Positions 52,845 to 60,608 of a stretch of 64,000 nt of DNA are shown piece by piece. Every line of letters starts with the position of its first letter. Position 1 is the first letter of the stretch. Where the stretch lies: positions 62,001-126,000 of the forward strand of contig NZ_CAIJDE010000017.1 in assembly GCF_903819335.1 (NCBI RefSeq). Reading direction: 5' to 3'. This stretch comes from Flavobacterium panici. GTDB lineage: Bacteria > Bacteroidota > Bacteroidia > Flavobacteriales > Flavobacteriaceae. A program made the position numbers and the translations under genes. The notes beneath the pieces were generated by a model, which saw only the letters and a program-made list of their open reading frames with translations, was not told where the DNA came from and searched no databases.

Positions 52845-53579
52845 ATGGCAACAGTATCTTCTACAAAAACTTCTAAAACCGAAAGCAAATCTGCTTTAAA
52901 TAATGCGACAGCAATTGACGGAATTTCAATTGACTGTGTCATTTTTGGTTTTAAAAAAGAAAGTCTTGAAGTGCTATTGGTTCAGCATGCCGGCGGAGAA
53001 AGCGAAGGAAGCTGGGGCGTATTAGGAGGCTGGCTGAAAAGGGAAGAAAGTGCCGATGATGCTGCACAGCGAATTTTATATGAACTTACGAGTCTGGATA
53101 ATATTTATCTGGAGCAGTTAAAAGCTTTTACAAATCCGGGTCGTGTTCACGATCGCCGCATTGTAACTATTGGTTATTATACACTTGTAAATCAAGAAGA
53201 TTATAATGTTAGGGCAAGTATAGCGGTTCGTGAAGCAAAATGGTGTAAGATTAATGAGGTTCCCAATTTAATTTTTGACCATAATGAGATTTTAAATTTC
53301 AGTTTACTGCAGCTTCGAAACCGCGTGCGTCAGGCGCCAATTGGTTTTAATCTTTTGCCCGAAAAATTTACTTTACTGCAATTAATGCATCTTTATGAAG
53401 AAATACTGGGAATTGAATTGGACAAATCTAATTTCCGCCGAAAAATTCTGCATATGAAGCTGCTTTTGGCACTCGATGAAAAGCAGCAGGATGTTTCGCA
53501 CAGAGCTGCAAAACTCTATAAATTTGATGCCGAAATCTACAAGAAACTGACTGAAAAAGGATTCAATTTTGAGTTTTAA
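52845..53579 (+). CDS. NUDIX/winged-helix sugar-type regulator B
   Basis: A 244-residue paralogue of the preceding gene. About 75 residues of the C-terminal half are nearly identical (for example RVRQAPIGFNLLPEKFTLL and KQQDVSHRAAKLYKFD), whereas the sensor half differs more. Its NUDIX box is also degenerate (WLKREESADDAAQRILYELT). Likely a recent tandem duplication in which the DNA-binding half stayed fixed and the ligand half diverged. The pair could recognise the same operator with different inducers. Confidence 0.88.
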   Translation: MATVSSTKTSKTESKSALNNATAIDGISIDCVIFGFKKESLEVLLVQHAGGESEGSWGVLGGWLKREESADDAAQRILYELTSLDNIYLEQLKAFTNPGRVHDRRIVTIGYYTLVNQEDYNVRASIAVREAKWCKINEVPNLIFDHNEILNFSLLQLRNRVRQAPIGFNLLPEKFTLLQLMHLYEEILGIELDKSNFRRKILHMKLLLALDEKQQDVSHRAAKLYKFDAEIYKKLTEKGFNFEF

Positions 53580-53645
53580 TTAAAAAATTGAATTCTACGA
53601 TTTAACTATCCATCGTACATCATTCCAGAATCCAAAACTTTGCGC

Positions 53646-53653
53646 TATCTTTG
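53646..53653 (+). promoter_or_regulatory. -7 element for lepA
   Basis: TATCTTTG lies 90 bp before the lepA start, giving a longish leader. Confidence 0.55.
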
Positions 53654-53743
53654 CCCCTTAATAAGATGCTATGAAACAATTGTTATAGCGCAATTTGCAT
53701 CCAAAAAAACACTTAAAATCGATTAGAGAACTGATATATTAAA

Positions 53744-55540
53744 ATGAAGAAGATACGTAACTTTTGCATTATTGCACACATTGACCACGGTAAAAGTACA
53801 CTGGCAGACCGATTATTGGGCGCTACTCAAACTGTTACAGCTCGTGAGGAAAAAGCACAATTGCTTGACAACATGGACTTGGAGCGCGAGCGCGGTATTA
53901 CCATTAAAAGTCACGCCATACAAATGGAATATACTTATAAAGGTGAAGAATATATCTTAAACTTAATCGATACTCCGGGGCATGTTGACTTTTCATACGA
54001 AGTTTCAAGATCGATTGCTGCCTGCGAAGGTGCGCTTTTGATTGTTGATGCGGCACAAAGTATTCAGGCGCAGACTATTTCTAACTTGTATTTGGCTTTA
54101 GAAAATGATTTGGAAATTATTCCGGTTTTAAATAAAGTTGATTTACCAAGTGCTAATCCAGAAGAAGTAAGCGACGATATTATCGATTTATTAGGATGTA
54201 AATTAGAAGATATTATTCATGCTTCCGGAAAAACCGGTTTTGGTGTTGAAAATATTTTAGCAGCAATTATCGAAAAAATTCCTGCTCCAAAAGGAAATCC
54301 TGATGAACCATTACAAGCTTTGATTTTTGACTCGGTTTACAATCCGTTTCGTGGAATCGAAGTAATCTTTAGAGTTGTAAACGGTGAAATTAAAAAAGGT
54401 CAGAAAATTAAATTCATGGCTACGGACAATGAATATTTTGCTGATGAAATTGGAACTTTAAAATTAAATCAAGTTCCTAAAAGCGTAGTTTCTGCCGGAG
54501 ATGTTGGTTATTTGATTTCTGGAATTAAGGAAGCGCGCGAAGTAAAAGTTGGTGATACAATTACGGATGCAAAAGTTCCGACTACGAATATGATTACTGG
54601 TTTTGAGGACGTAAAACCAATGGTATTTGCCGGAATTTATCCTGTTGATACTGAAGATTACGAAGATTTACGTTCTTCGATGGAGAAATTACAATTGAAT
54701 GATGCTTCGTTAGTATTTACTCCTGAGAGTTCTGCAGCGTTAGGGTTTGGTTTCCGTTGTGGATTCTTAGGAATGCTTCACATGGAAATTATCCAGGAAC
54801 GTTTAGAGCGTGAGTTCGATATGACTGTAATTACTACAGTTCCTAACGTTTCGTATTTGGCTTACACTAAAAAAGAGCCTGAAAAAGCATTAATTGTAAA
54901 CAATCCTTCTGATTTGCCGGAACCTTCAAAACTGGACAGAGTTGAAGAGCCATATATTAAAGCTACAATTATTACAAAATCTGATTTTGTTGGAAACGTA
55001 ATGAGTTTATGTATCGAAAAACGTGGTTTAATTACAAACCAAACGTATTTAACGACTGAAAGAGTTGAATTGAATTTTGACATGCCTTTGGCCGAAATTG
55101 TATTCGATTTTTACGATCGTTTAAAAACAGTTTCTAAAGGTTATGCTTCTTTTGATTACTCTCCTATCGGAATGAGAACTTCGAAATTAGTAAAACTTGA
55201 CGTTCTTTTAAATGCTCAAACGGTTGATGCGCTTTCTGCATTGATTCACGAAGATAACGCATATAACATCGGTAAAAAAATGACCGAGAAATTACGTGAA
55301 TTAATCCCAAGACAGCAATTCGACATTCCGATTCAGGCTGCAATTGGTGCTAAAATTATCGCTCGTGAAACGATAAAAGCACTTCGTAAAGACGTTACCG
55401 CAAAATGTTACGGTGGAGATATTTCGCGTAAGCGTAAACTTCTTGAAAAACAGAAAAAAGGTAAAAAACGTATGCGTCAGGTAGGAAACGTTGAGATTCC
55501 GCAAGAGGCGTTTATGGCTGTTTTGAAATTGAACGATTAG
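53744..55540 (+). CDS. lepA: Elongation factor 4 (LepA)
   Basis: A 598-residue translational GTPase that acts on stalled or mistranslocated ribosomes. G1 is [16 protein letters not shown] (residues 9-24), G3 [13 protein letters not shown]4 NKVDLPSA, and the EF-G-like domains follow. The LepA-specific C-terminal domain ends [19 protein letters not shown]. Length and motif order are standard. Monocistronic, with a hairpin terminator downstream. Confidence 0.98.
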   Translation: MKKIRNFCIIAHIDHGKSTLADRLLGATQTVTAREEKAQLLDNMDLERERGITIKSHAIQMEYTYKGEEYILNLIDTPGHVDFSYEVSRSIAACEGALLIVDAAQSIQAQTISNLYLALENDLEIIPVLNKVDLPSANPEEVSDDIIDLLGCKLEDIIHASGKTGFGVENILAAIIEKIPAPKGNPDEPLQALIFDSVYNPFRGIEVIFRVVNGEIKKGQKIKFMATDNEYFADEIGTLKLNQVPKSVVSAGDVGYLISGIKEAREVKVGDTITDAKVPTTNMITGFEDVKPMVFAGIYPVDTEDYEDLRSSMEKLQLNDASLVFTPESSAALGFGFRCGFLGMLHMEIIQERLEREFDMTVITTVPNVSYLAYTKKEPEKALIVNNPSDLPEPSKLDRVEEPYIKATIITKSDFVGNVMSLCIEKRGLITNQTYLTTERVELNFDMPLAEIVFDFYDRLKTVSKGYASFDYSPIGMRTSKLVKLDVLLNAQTVDALSALIHEDNAYNIGKKMTEKLRELIPRQQFDIPIQAAIGAKIIARETIKALRKDVTAKCYGGDISRKRKLLEKQKKGKKRMRQVGNVEIPQEAFMAVLKLND

Positions 55541-55590
55541 ATTTTTTTTTATTTTTAGAAGAAAGAATAAAGAGAATAGAATATAGATTT

Positions 55591-55630
55591 AACCCGATGA
55601 CTGACGTTATCGGGTTTTTGTTTTTTTTGG
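55591..55630 (+). terminator. Terminator after lepA
   Basis: AACCCGAT / ATCGGGTT hairpin with a long T run. Confidence 0.8.
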
Positions 55631-55675
55631 AGTTGTGGATTTTGATTGTGTAGATGTAAAGCTAATTATTTCTTT

Positions 55676-56226
55676 GTTGATCTACTGGATCTAGACGCAC
55701 TGCTGTGCGTCTCTACGGATATACTTTGTGAAAAATATATTTCTACTACGTCTAATTTTCCCGTACAGAATTGTAGAGACGCACAGCAGTGCGTCTACGC
55801 AAAGTATGTCGACAACAGCAAAAACCAAAAGAAATAAAACATGGATTTACTGGACGTAGACGCACTGCTGTGCGCCTCTACGGATATACTTTGTAAAAAT
55901 ATATTTCTACTATGTCTATTTCCCCACACAAAATTGGGTAGAGACGCACAGCAGTGCGTCTACGCAAATTATATCGACAACAGCAAAAACCAAACGGAAT
56001 AAAATATGGATTTACTGGACGTAGACGCACTGCTGTGCGTCTCTACAGATGTACATTATGAAATATTTCTAACCTGCCTATTTACGACACAGAATTGTAG
56101 AGACGCACAGCAGTGCGTCTACGCAAAGTATGTCGACAACAGCAAAAACCAAAGGGAATAAAATATGGATTTACTGGGCGTAGACGCACTACTGTGCGTC
56201 TCTACAGATATAAATTATGGATAATT
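55676..56226. repeat. Tandem 160-bp repeats with internal dyads
   Basis: About 3.4 copies of a 159-165-bp unit start at 55676, 55841, 56006 and 56165 (last copy partial). Each full unit holds GTAGACGCACTGCTGTGCG and its inverse about 80 bp apart, then ATCGACAACAGC/GTCGACAACAGC and CAAAAACCAAA words. It fills most of the 55541-56335 gap. Single copies of the palindrome occur at 38448 and 58494-58640. Confidence 0.92.
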
Positions 56227-56288
56227 TAACCAATTAATCTGTCCTAATTTGAGACAGGTTTTTTATTTCTTTAAACTCTGAACCTTTG

Positions 56289-56296
56289 TATCTTTG
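56289..56296 (+). promoter_or_regulatory. -7 element for the WYL regulator
   Basis: TATCTTTG lies 39 bp before the ATG at 56336. Confidence 0.55.
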
Positions 56297-56335
56297 AACT
56301 TTGTAACTTTTCAAAAAACCTAAACCTCCAAAAAA

Positions 56336-57295
56336 ATGCTCGACGAAAGCCCAAAACGATTTGACCGAATTGTTGCCATCCTGATTCAATTACAATCTAA
56401 AAAAATTGTAAAAGCTCAGGAATTGGCAGATCGTTTTGATTGCAGTCTGCGAACAATTTATCGGGATATTCGAACTCTTGAAGCTTCTGGCGTTCCTATT
56501 TACAGCGAAGCCGGAGTTGGTTATGCTTTGATGGAAGGTTACCGACTTCCGCCTGTAATGTTTACGCGCGAAGAAGTAAGCAGTTTTATCGCTGCTGAAA
56601 AACTGATGCAGAAATTTACTGATCCATCTTTAGGAAATCATTATGCATCGGCGATGTACAAATTGAAATCGGTTTTGCGAAGTACTGATAAAGATTGGGT
56701 TTCAAACATAGAATCACGAGTTGTAATGAGCACGGCGGAGCCAATGTTCAATAATAATTCACCTAATACTTTATCGCTGCTTTTTGAAGGTATTGCAGAG
56801 AAAAAGCAGATTTTACTTTTGTACAAAACGTTTGATGCTGATGAAACTACACAAAGAAACATAGAACCTGTGGGCGTTTTTCACGATAATAACAATTGGT
56901 ATTTTTTAGGATATTGCCATTTGCGACAAGATTATCGTCAGTTTAGAACAGATAGAATTCAGGGTATTAAAAAAACAGATTGTGATTTTACAATCGAACA
57001 CGATGCTTTAGAAACTTATTTAAATAAAACAGAAACTTGCCCAACAACAAAAGTCCGCATTTTAATTGAGAAGAAAATTGCAAGATATTTGTCAACCGAG
57101 AAAAAATATCACGGTTTTATTTCTGAAAAAGAAATCGACGACAAAATAGAAATGACGTTTATGTGCCGCGATATTGACAGTGGTTTTCCGCGTTGGTTTT
57201 TAATGTTTGGAGATCATGCTGAAATTCTTGAACCGCAAATTTTAAAAAAACGAACTTTAGAATTACTGGAAATTAACAGACAAAGACTTTTATAA
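56336..57295 (+). CDS. YafY/WYL-domain transcriptional regulator
   Basis: A 319-residue regulator with an N-terminal winged helix-turn-helix (IVKAQELADRFDCSLRTIYR, residues 23-42, then SGVPIYSEAGVGYAL), a WYL sensor domain (NIEPVGVFHDNNNWYFLGYC, then DYRQFRTDRIQGIKK), and a C-terminal WCX-like extension. WYL proteins bind nucleic-acid or nucleotide ligands and often act after DNA damage or in defence. It is convergent with two DinB-fold genes. Confidence 0.92.
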   Translation: MLDESPKRFDRIVAILIQLQSKKIVKAQELADRFDCSLRTIYRDIRTLEASGVPIYSEAGVGYALMEGYRLPPVMFTREEVSSFIAAEKLMQKFTDPSLGNHYASAMYKLKSVLRSTDKDWVSNIESRVVMSTAEPMFNNNSPNTLSLLFEGIAEKKQILLLYKTFDADETTQRNIEPVGVFHDNNNWYFLGYCHLRQDYRQFRTDRIQGIKKTDCDFTIEHDALETYLNKTETCPTTKVRILIEKKIARYLSTEKKYHGFISEKEIDDKIEMTFMCRDIDSGFPRWFLMFGDHAEILEPQILKKRTLELLEINRQRLL

Positions 57296-57332
57296 AAAAA
57301 CTCCCGAGAGATTATCTTTCGGGAGTTTTTTA
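57293..57332. terminator. Bidirectional terminator
   Basis: AACTCCCGA / TCGGGAGTT hairpin with A and T runs on both sides, between convergent genes. Confidence 0.85.
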
Positions 57333-57334
57333 TT

Positions 57335-57838
57335 TTATTTCTGTTTTACAACATTATAAAAATTATAATCTGTATTTGAGGCGTCGGTAATTCCGATGTT
57401 TCGTCCCATTGTTACAATCTGGCCTCGGTGATAAGTGCCGTGATTAATAACCTGAATTAAATAATCGGCAATTGGCTGTTCGCATTCAAACCACGGATTA
57501 ACGATTTTAACTTCTTTAACTAAATCTTCTTCTGACAATGAATTAATAAGATGTTTCAATTTTGTCGATGAATTTAATAAGCCTGCAAAGATTTCTTCTT
57601 TAGACAATTCGGTTTCCGGTTTCTTTTCTGACATGTCTTTTTCAGCAATAACAGAAAACCAATATTCTTCGGTAGACCAAATATGATCGAGTGTTTTTAC
57701 AATTGTTGAAAAACTCGAAGGCACTTCTGCATACAGCAGTTCATCAGATTTCGGCGAAAGCCAATTTATAAATTGCTGATTTACCCATAGATTATAATCT
57801 GCATAATTGGTCATTATCTTTTTTAAACTCATAGCCAT
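57335..57838 (-). CDS. DinB-fold protein
   Basis: A 167-residue DinB superfamily protein, a four-helix bundle with a metal site. The His residues are in KTLDHIWSTEEYW (about 48-55) and in NHGTYHRGQIVTMGR near the C-terminus, the typical HxxxH arrangement. Alternative starts exist at Met 3 and Met 9. It lies 40 bp downstream of another DinB-fold gene on the same strand. The catalytic partner thiol is not known. Confidence 0.88.
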   Translation of the reverse strand: MAMSLKKIMTNYADYNLWVNQQFINWLSPKSDELLYAEVPSSFSTIVKTLDHIWSTEEYWFSVIAEKDMSEKKPETELSKEEIFAGLLNSSTKLKHLINSLSEEDLVKEVKIVNPWFECEQPIADYLIQVINHGTYHRGQIVTMGRNIGITDASNTDYNFYNVVKQK

Positions 57839-57878
57839 TAATTTTAGATTTATTCAATAAAGTTACAATTTTATCAGA

Positions 57879-58358
57879 TTATCTTTCCCAAAAAAATGGC
57901 GGTTCGATATTTAAAGCTCTTAAATACACATAAGCCTGTCCACGGTGATGAACTTCATTATCAATAAAATATAAAATATTCTGAATAACAGGAAACTCAT
58001 ATTGTCCAAAAAGATTAAAGGTTTCGCTGAAATCTTCAATAGACAATTGTTCCCAATATTTATTGATTTCTGCTGTCGCTTCGTCCCATTTTTCAAGATA
58101 CTGCGCTTTAAAAATCAATTTTTCTGCTCCTTCTGAGAACGGTGCGGTTTCTTTAGTTACAATTCCTTTCAAACCTGGAACCGCAATTGCTAAAAGTTCA
58201 TCAACTAATTTTGCAAAAGGACGCATTCCGCCAATTGAAAATTCGAAGAAATCTTTCTCTGGAAAAATTTCAATTAAACGACGTGTAAGGGCACGGTGAC
58301 CTTGCCAGTGTTTTAATAAATCTTCTGATGTAATTACTTGTGCTTCTAATGTTTTCAT
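57879..58358 (-). CDS. DinB-fold protein
   Basis: A 159-residue DinB superfamily protein. The C-terminal metal motif is NEVHHRGQAYVYLRAL, and the N-terminal helix includes LLKHWQGHRALTRRLIEIF. The central region carries FSIGGMRPFAKLVDELLAIA. It probably forms an operon with the DinB gene 40 bp downstream. The two share fold and His motif but only modest overall likeness, so this is an old duplication. Confidence 0.87.
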   Translation of the reverse strand: MKTLEAQVITSEDLLKHWQGHRALTRRLIEIFPEKDFFEFSIGGMRPFAKLVDELLAIAVPGLKGIVTKETAPFSEGAEKLIFKAQYLEKWDEATAEINKYWEQLSIEDFSETFNLFGQYEFPVIQNILYFIDNEVHHRGQAYVYLRALNIEPPFFWER

Positions 58359-58493
58359 GATTTTAAAGTTTTTAAATTTCTATACATCAAAAGTAAAATG
58401 GGCTGGTGACAACAGTTTGTCAGCAGGAAAAAAAATAATTTAAAATATTTTTTTTCCTGCTGTTGAAACGCACGGTAGAGGTGCATTGTATAA

Positions 58494-58712
58494 TTGTAGA
58501 GATGTATGGTAGAGACGCACAGCAGTGCGACTCCCGCAACGTAACCCCAATTTATTAAAAAAAATAAAAGTGATAAATTAGATATATGGAGCAAATTGTG
58601 GTTACTGGATCTTAGACGCACTGCTGTGTGTCTCTACAATACATTTGTACCAAATAAACATGCTAGAAAAAAACTTAGCGTCTTAGAATTTCAGTCCCGA
58701 TAGCTATCGGGA
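58494..58712. repeat. Repeat cluster between DinB and thiL genes
   Basis: TAGAGACGCACAGCAGTGCG (58510-58529) and the inverse at 58613-58636 form a wide dyad of the 55676 family. Next come a CTTAGCGTCTTAGAA word and the perfect palindrome TCCCGATAGCTATCGGGA (58695-58712). The 58359-58773 gap shows no gene. Confidence 0.8.
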
Positions 58713-58736
58713 TAGCATCTTTAAAAAAAACCTTTG

Positions 58737-58744
58737 TACCTTTG
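58737..58744 (+). promoter_or_regulatory. -7 element for thiL
   Basis: TACCTTTG lies 29 bp before the thiL start. Confidence 0.6.
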
Positions 58745-58773
58745 CCCCTCACAAACTTTGGAACTCAGAAAAA

Positions 58774-59820
58774 ATGATCGAAGATAAAAATCCGCAGCGT
58801 ACCAGTTTAGCACAATTAGGCGAGTTTGGCTTAATTGACCACTTAACCCGAAATTTTGATGTTACTCAGGAATCTACTTTAAAAAGCATTGGCGATGATG
58901 CCGCAGTTCTTGATTTTGCGGCTAAAAAAGCCGTTATTTCTACAGATTTATTGATAGAAGGCGTACATTTTGATTTGGCTTATATGCCGTTGAAACATTT
59001 GGGTTATAAATCAGTTGTAGTAAACCTATCTGATATTTGCGCAATGAATGCGAAACCAACTCAAATTACGGTTTCTGTTGCGGTTTCTAATCGTTTTCCG
59101 TTAGAAGCATTAGAAGAATTGTTTGAAGGGATTACACACGCTGCAAAAGAATATAAAGTTGATGTTATTGGAGGTGATACAACCTCATCTCAAAAAGGAT
59201 TAATTATCAGCATTACGGCAATTGGTGAAGCAGATGAAAATGAAATCGTTTACAGAAACGGTGCAAAACAAACTGATTTATTAGTTGTAACCGGAGATAT
59301 TGGCGCTGCTTATATGGGATTACAGGTTTTGGAACGTGAAAAACAGGTTTTTCAGGTAAATCCAAACAGTCAGCCAGATTTAGATCCTTATACGTATTTG
59401 GTCGAAAGACAGTTAAAACCAGAAGCAAGAACTGATGTTCGCACACTTTTGCATGCTCTTGAAATTAAACCGACTTCAATGATTGATATTTCTGACGGAT
59501 TATCTTCAGAGATTATTCATTTGTGCAAACAGTCAAAAGTGGGTTGTAATTTATATGAAGATAAACTGCCGTTAGATCCGCAGTTTATTTCGACTTGTGA
59601 AGAATTTAATATCGACAGCACAACGGTTGCTATTAATGGCGGAGAAGATTATGAACTTCTTTTTACTATTGATATTAATGATTTTGATAAAATTAAAGGG
59701 AATCCAAACTTTTCAATAATTGGACATATGGCCGATGAAAGTGAAGGCGTTCATTTAGTAACTCGTGCCAATACTAAAATTGCTTTAAAAGCTCGCGGCT
59801 GGGATGCTTTGAGTGAATAA
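58774..59820 (+). CDS. thiL: Thiamine-monophosphate kinase
   Basis: A 348-residue enzyme of the AIR-synthase-related superfamily that phosphorylates thiamine monophosphate to thiamine diphosphate using ATP. Metal- and nucleotide-binding motifs: SIGDDAAVLDFA (about 38-49), STDLLIEGVHFDL, LSDICAMNAKP, and VDVIGGDTTSS. The substrate loop is TSMIDISDGLSSEI, with GGEDYELLFT near the end. Length is near the family norm. It follows a repeat-rich gap. Confidence 0.95.
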   Translation: MIEDKNPQRTSLAQLGEFGLIDHLTRNFDVTQESTLKSIGDDAAVLDFAAKKAVISTDLLIEGVHFDLAYMPLKHLGYKSVVVNLSDICAMNAKPTQITVSVAVSNRFPLEALEELFEGITHAAKEYKVDVIGGDTTSSQKGLIISITAIGEADENEIVYRNGAKQTDLLVVTGDIGAAYMGLQVLEREKQVFQVNPNSQPDLDPYTYLVERQLKPEARTDVRTLLHALEIKPTSMIDISDGLSSEIIHLCKQSKVGCNLYEDKLPLDPQFISTCEEFNIDSTTVAINGGEDYELLFTIDINDFDKIKGNPNFSIIGHMADESEGVHLVTRANTKIALKARGWDALSE

Positions 59821-59841
59821 ATGATTCTTTAAATTTTCAAT

Positions 59842-59895
59842 AAAAAAATTCCAAATTCCAACATGATTATCAGTTTTGGAATTTGGAATTTTTTA
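59842..59895. terminator. Bidirectional hairpin, 'aattccaaattcc' family
   Basis: AAAAAAATTCCAAATTCCA pairs with TGGAATTTGGAATTTTTTA around a short loop. It lies between the convergent thiL and response-regulator genes and has runs on both sides. Confidence 0.75.
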
Positions 59896-59909
59896 TTTGG
59901 AATTTCATT

Positions 59910-60608
59910 CTAAAAAAGCCCTTTGCTTTTTGCTTCTTTTACTAAATCATCATCAGAGCCGGATCGTATTTTAAGGAGTTCTTTAAGGCTTGTTCTGCGT
60001 TTCTCGATTTCGGTTATCGAAATAGGAATGTATTGCGGCATTTCCTCAACTTCGGTTCCTTTTGATAAGTGAAATAAAATTTGTTTATCAAACTCATCAA
60101 TTTCTATTGAATTGTGCGGTGATTGATTGAGCATTTTTACGACAGACTGACTGTAATATTTTTCGCTTTTCATTACTTTATCAAATGCAAAAAGCAATTC
60201 ATCAAAAGTCAGATCGTTTTTAATAATTAATCCGTTTGGGTTAATTGTTCTTATGATTGTTTTGATTTTGAGCAGTTCTGTGTACATTGTCAATAAAACA
60301 ATTTTGCAGTACGGCATCTTCTTTAAAATCAATTTTGCCAGGTCTTCACCAGAAAAAAGGTTTTTTTCTTCATAAGCCGGCATACTGATATCTAAAAAAG
60401 CGATTTCAAACTGCGGCGTATTTTCGTCTTCTAATAATTCATAAGCCGATCTACAGTCGTGCGCCTGCGCAATTATAAAATCATATTCTTTTGGGTTATA
60501 CCGTGTTATTGCATTTTTATACCCTTCGATGATAAAAGGGTGATCATCAACAATTAAAATGTTAGGCTGAATTAATTCCGAATTTGGGTCTTTGAAATTA
60601 AGTGTCAT
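59910..60608 (-). CDS. Two-component response regulator
   Basis: A 232-residue NarL/LuxR-like regulator. The receiver domain shows NILIVDDHPFIIEG (residues 16-29), the phosphoacceptor Asp in IAFLDISMP, VLLTMY, and the Lys in LIIKNDLT. The C-terminal part, EIDEFDKQILFHLSKGTEVEEM, then TEIEKRRTSLKELL, is a LuxR-type helix-turn-helix. It overlaps the histidine kinase gene upstream by 11 bp, so the two are translated together and form a pair. Confidence 0.92.
   Translation of the reverse strand: MTLNFKDPNSELIQPNILIVDDHPFIIEGYKNAITRYNPKEYDFIIAQAHDCRSAYELLEDENTPQFEIAFLDISMPAYEEKNLFSGEDLAKLILKKMPYCKIVLLTMYTELLKIKTIIRTINPNGLIIKNDLTFDELLFAFDKVMKSEKYYSQSVVKMLNQSPHNSIEIDEFDKQILFHLSKGTEVEEMPQYIPISITEIEKRRTSLKELLKIRSGSDDDLVKEAKSKGLF

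Noticed and set aside
55646..55837. Short open frame within the repeat block after lepA
   Set aside because: It lies entirely in the palindromic repeat units, has no start signal, and its frame is not kept in the other units.
55676..56226. CRISPR array
   Set aside because: Units are about 160 bp with conserved spacers and internal dyads; there are no unique spacers and no cas genes.
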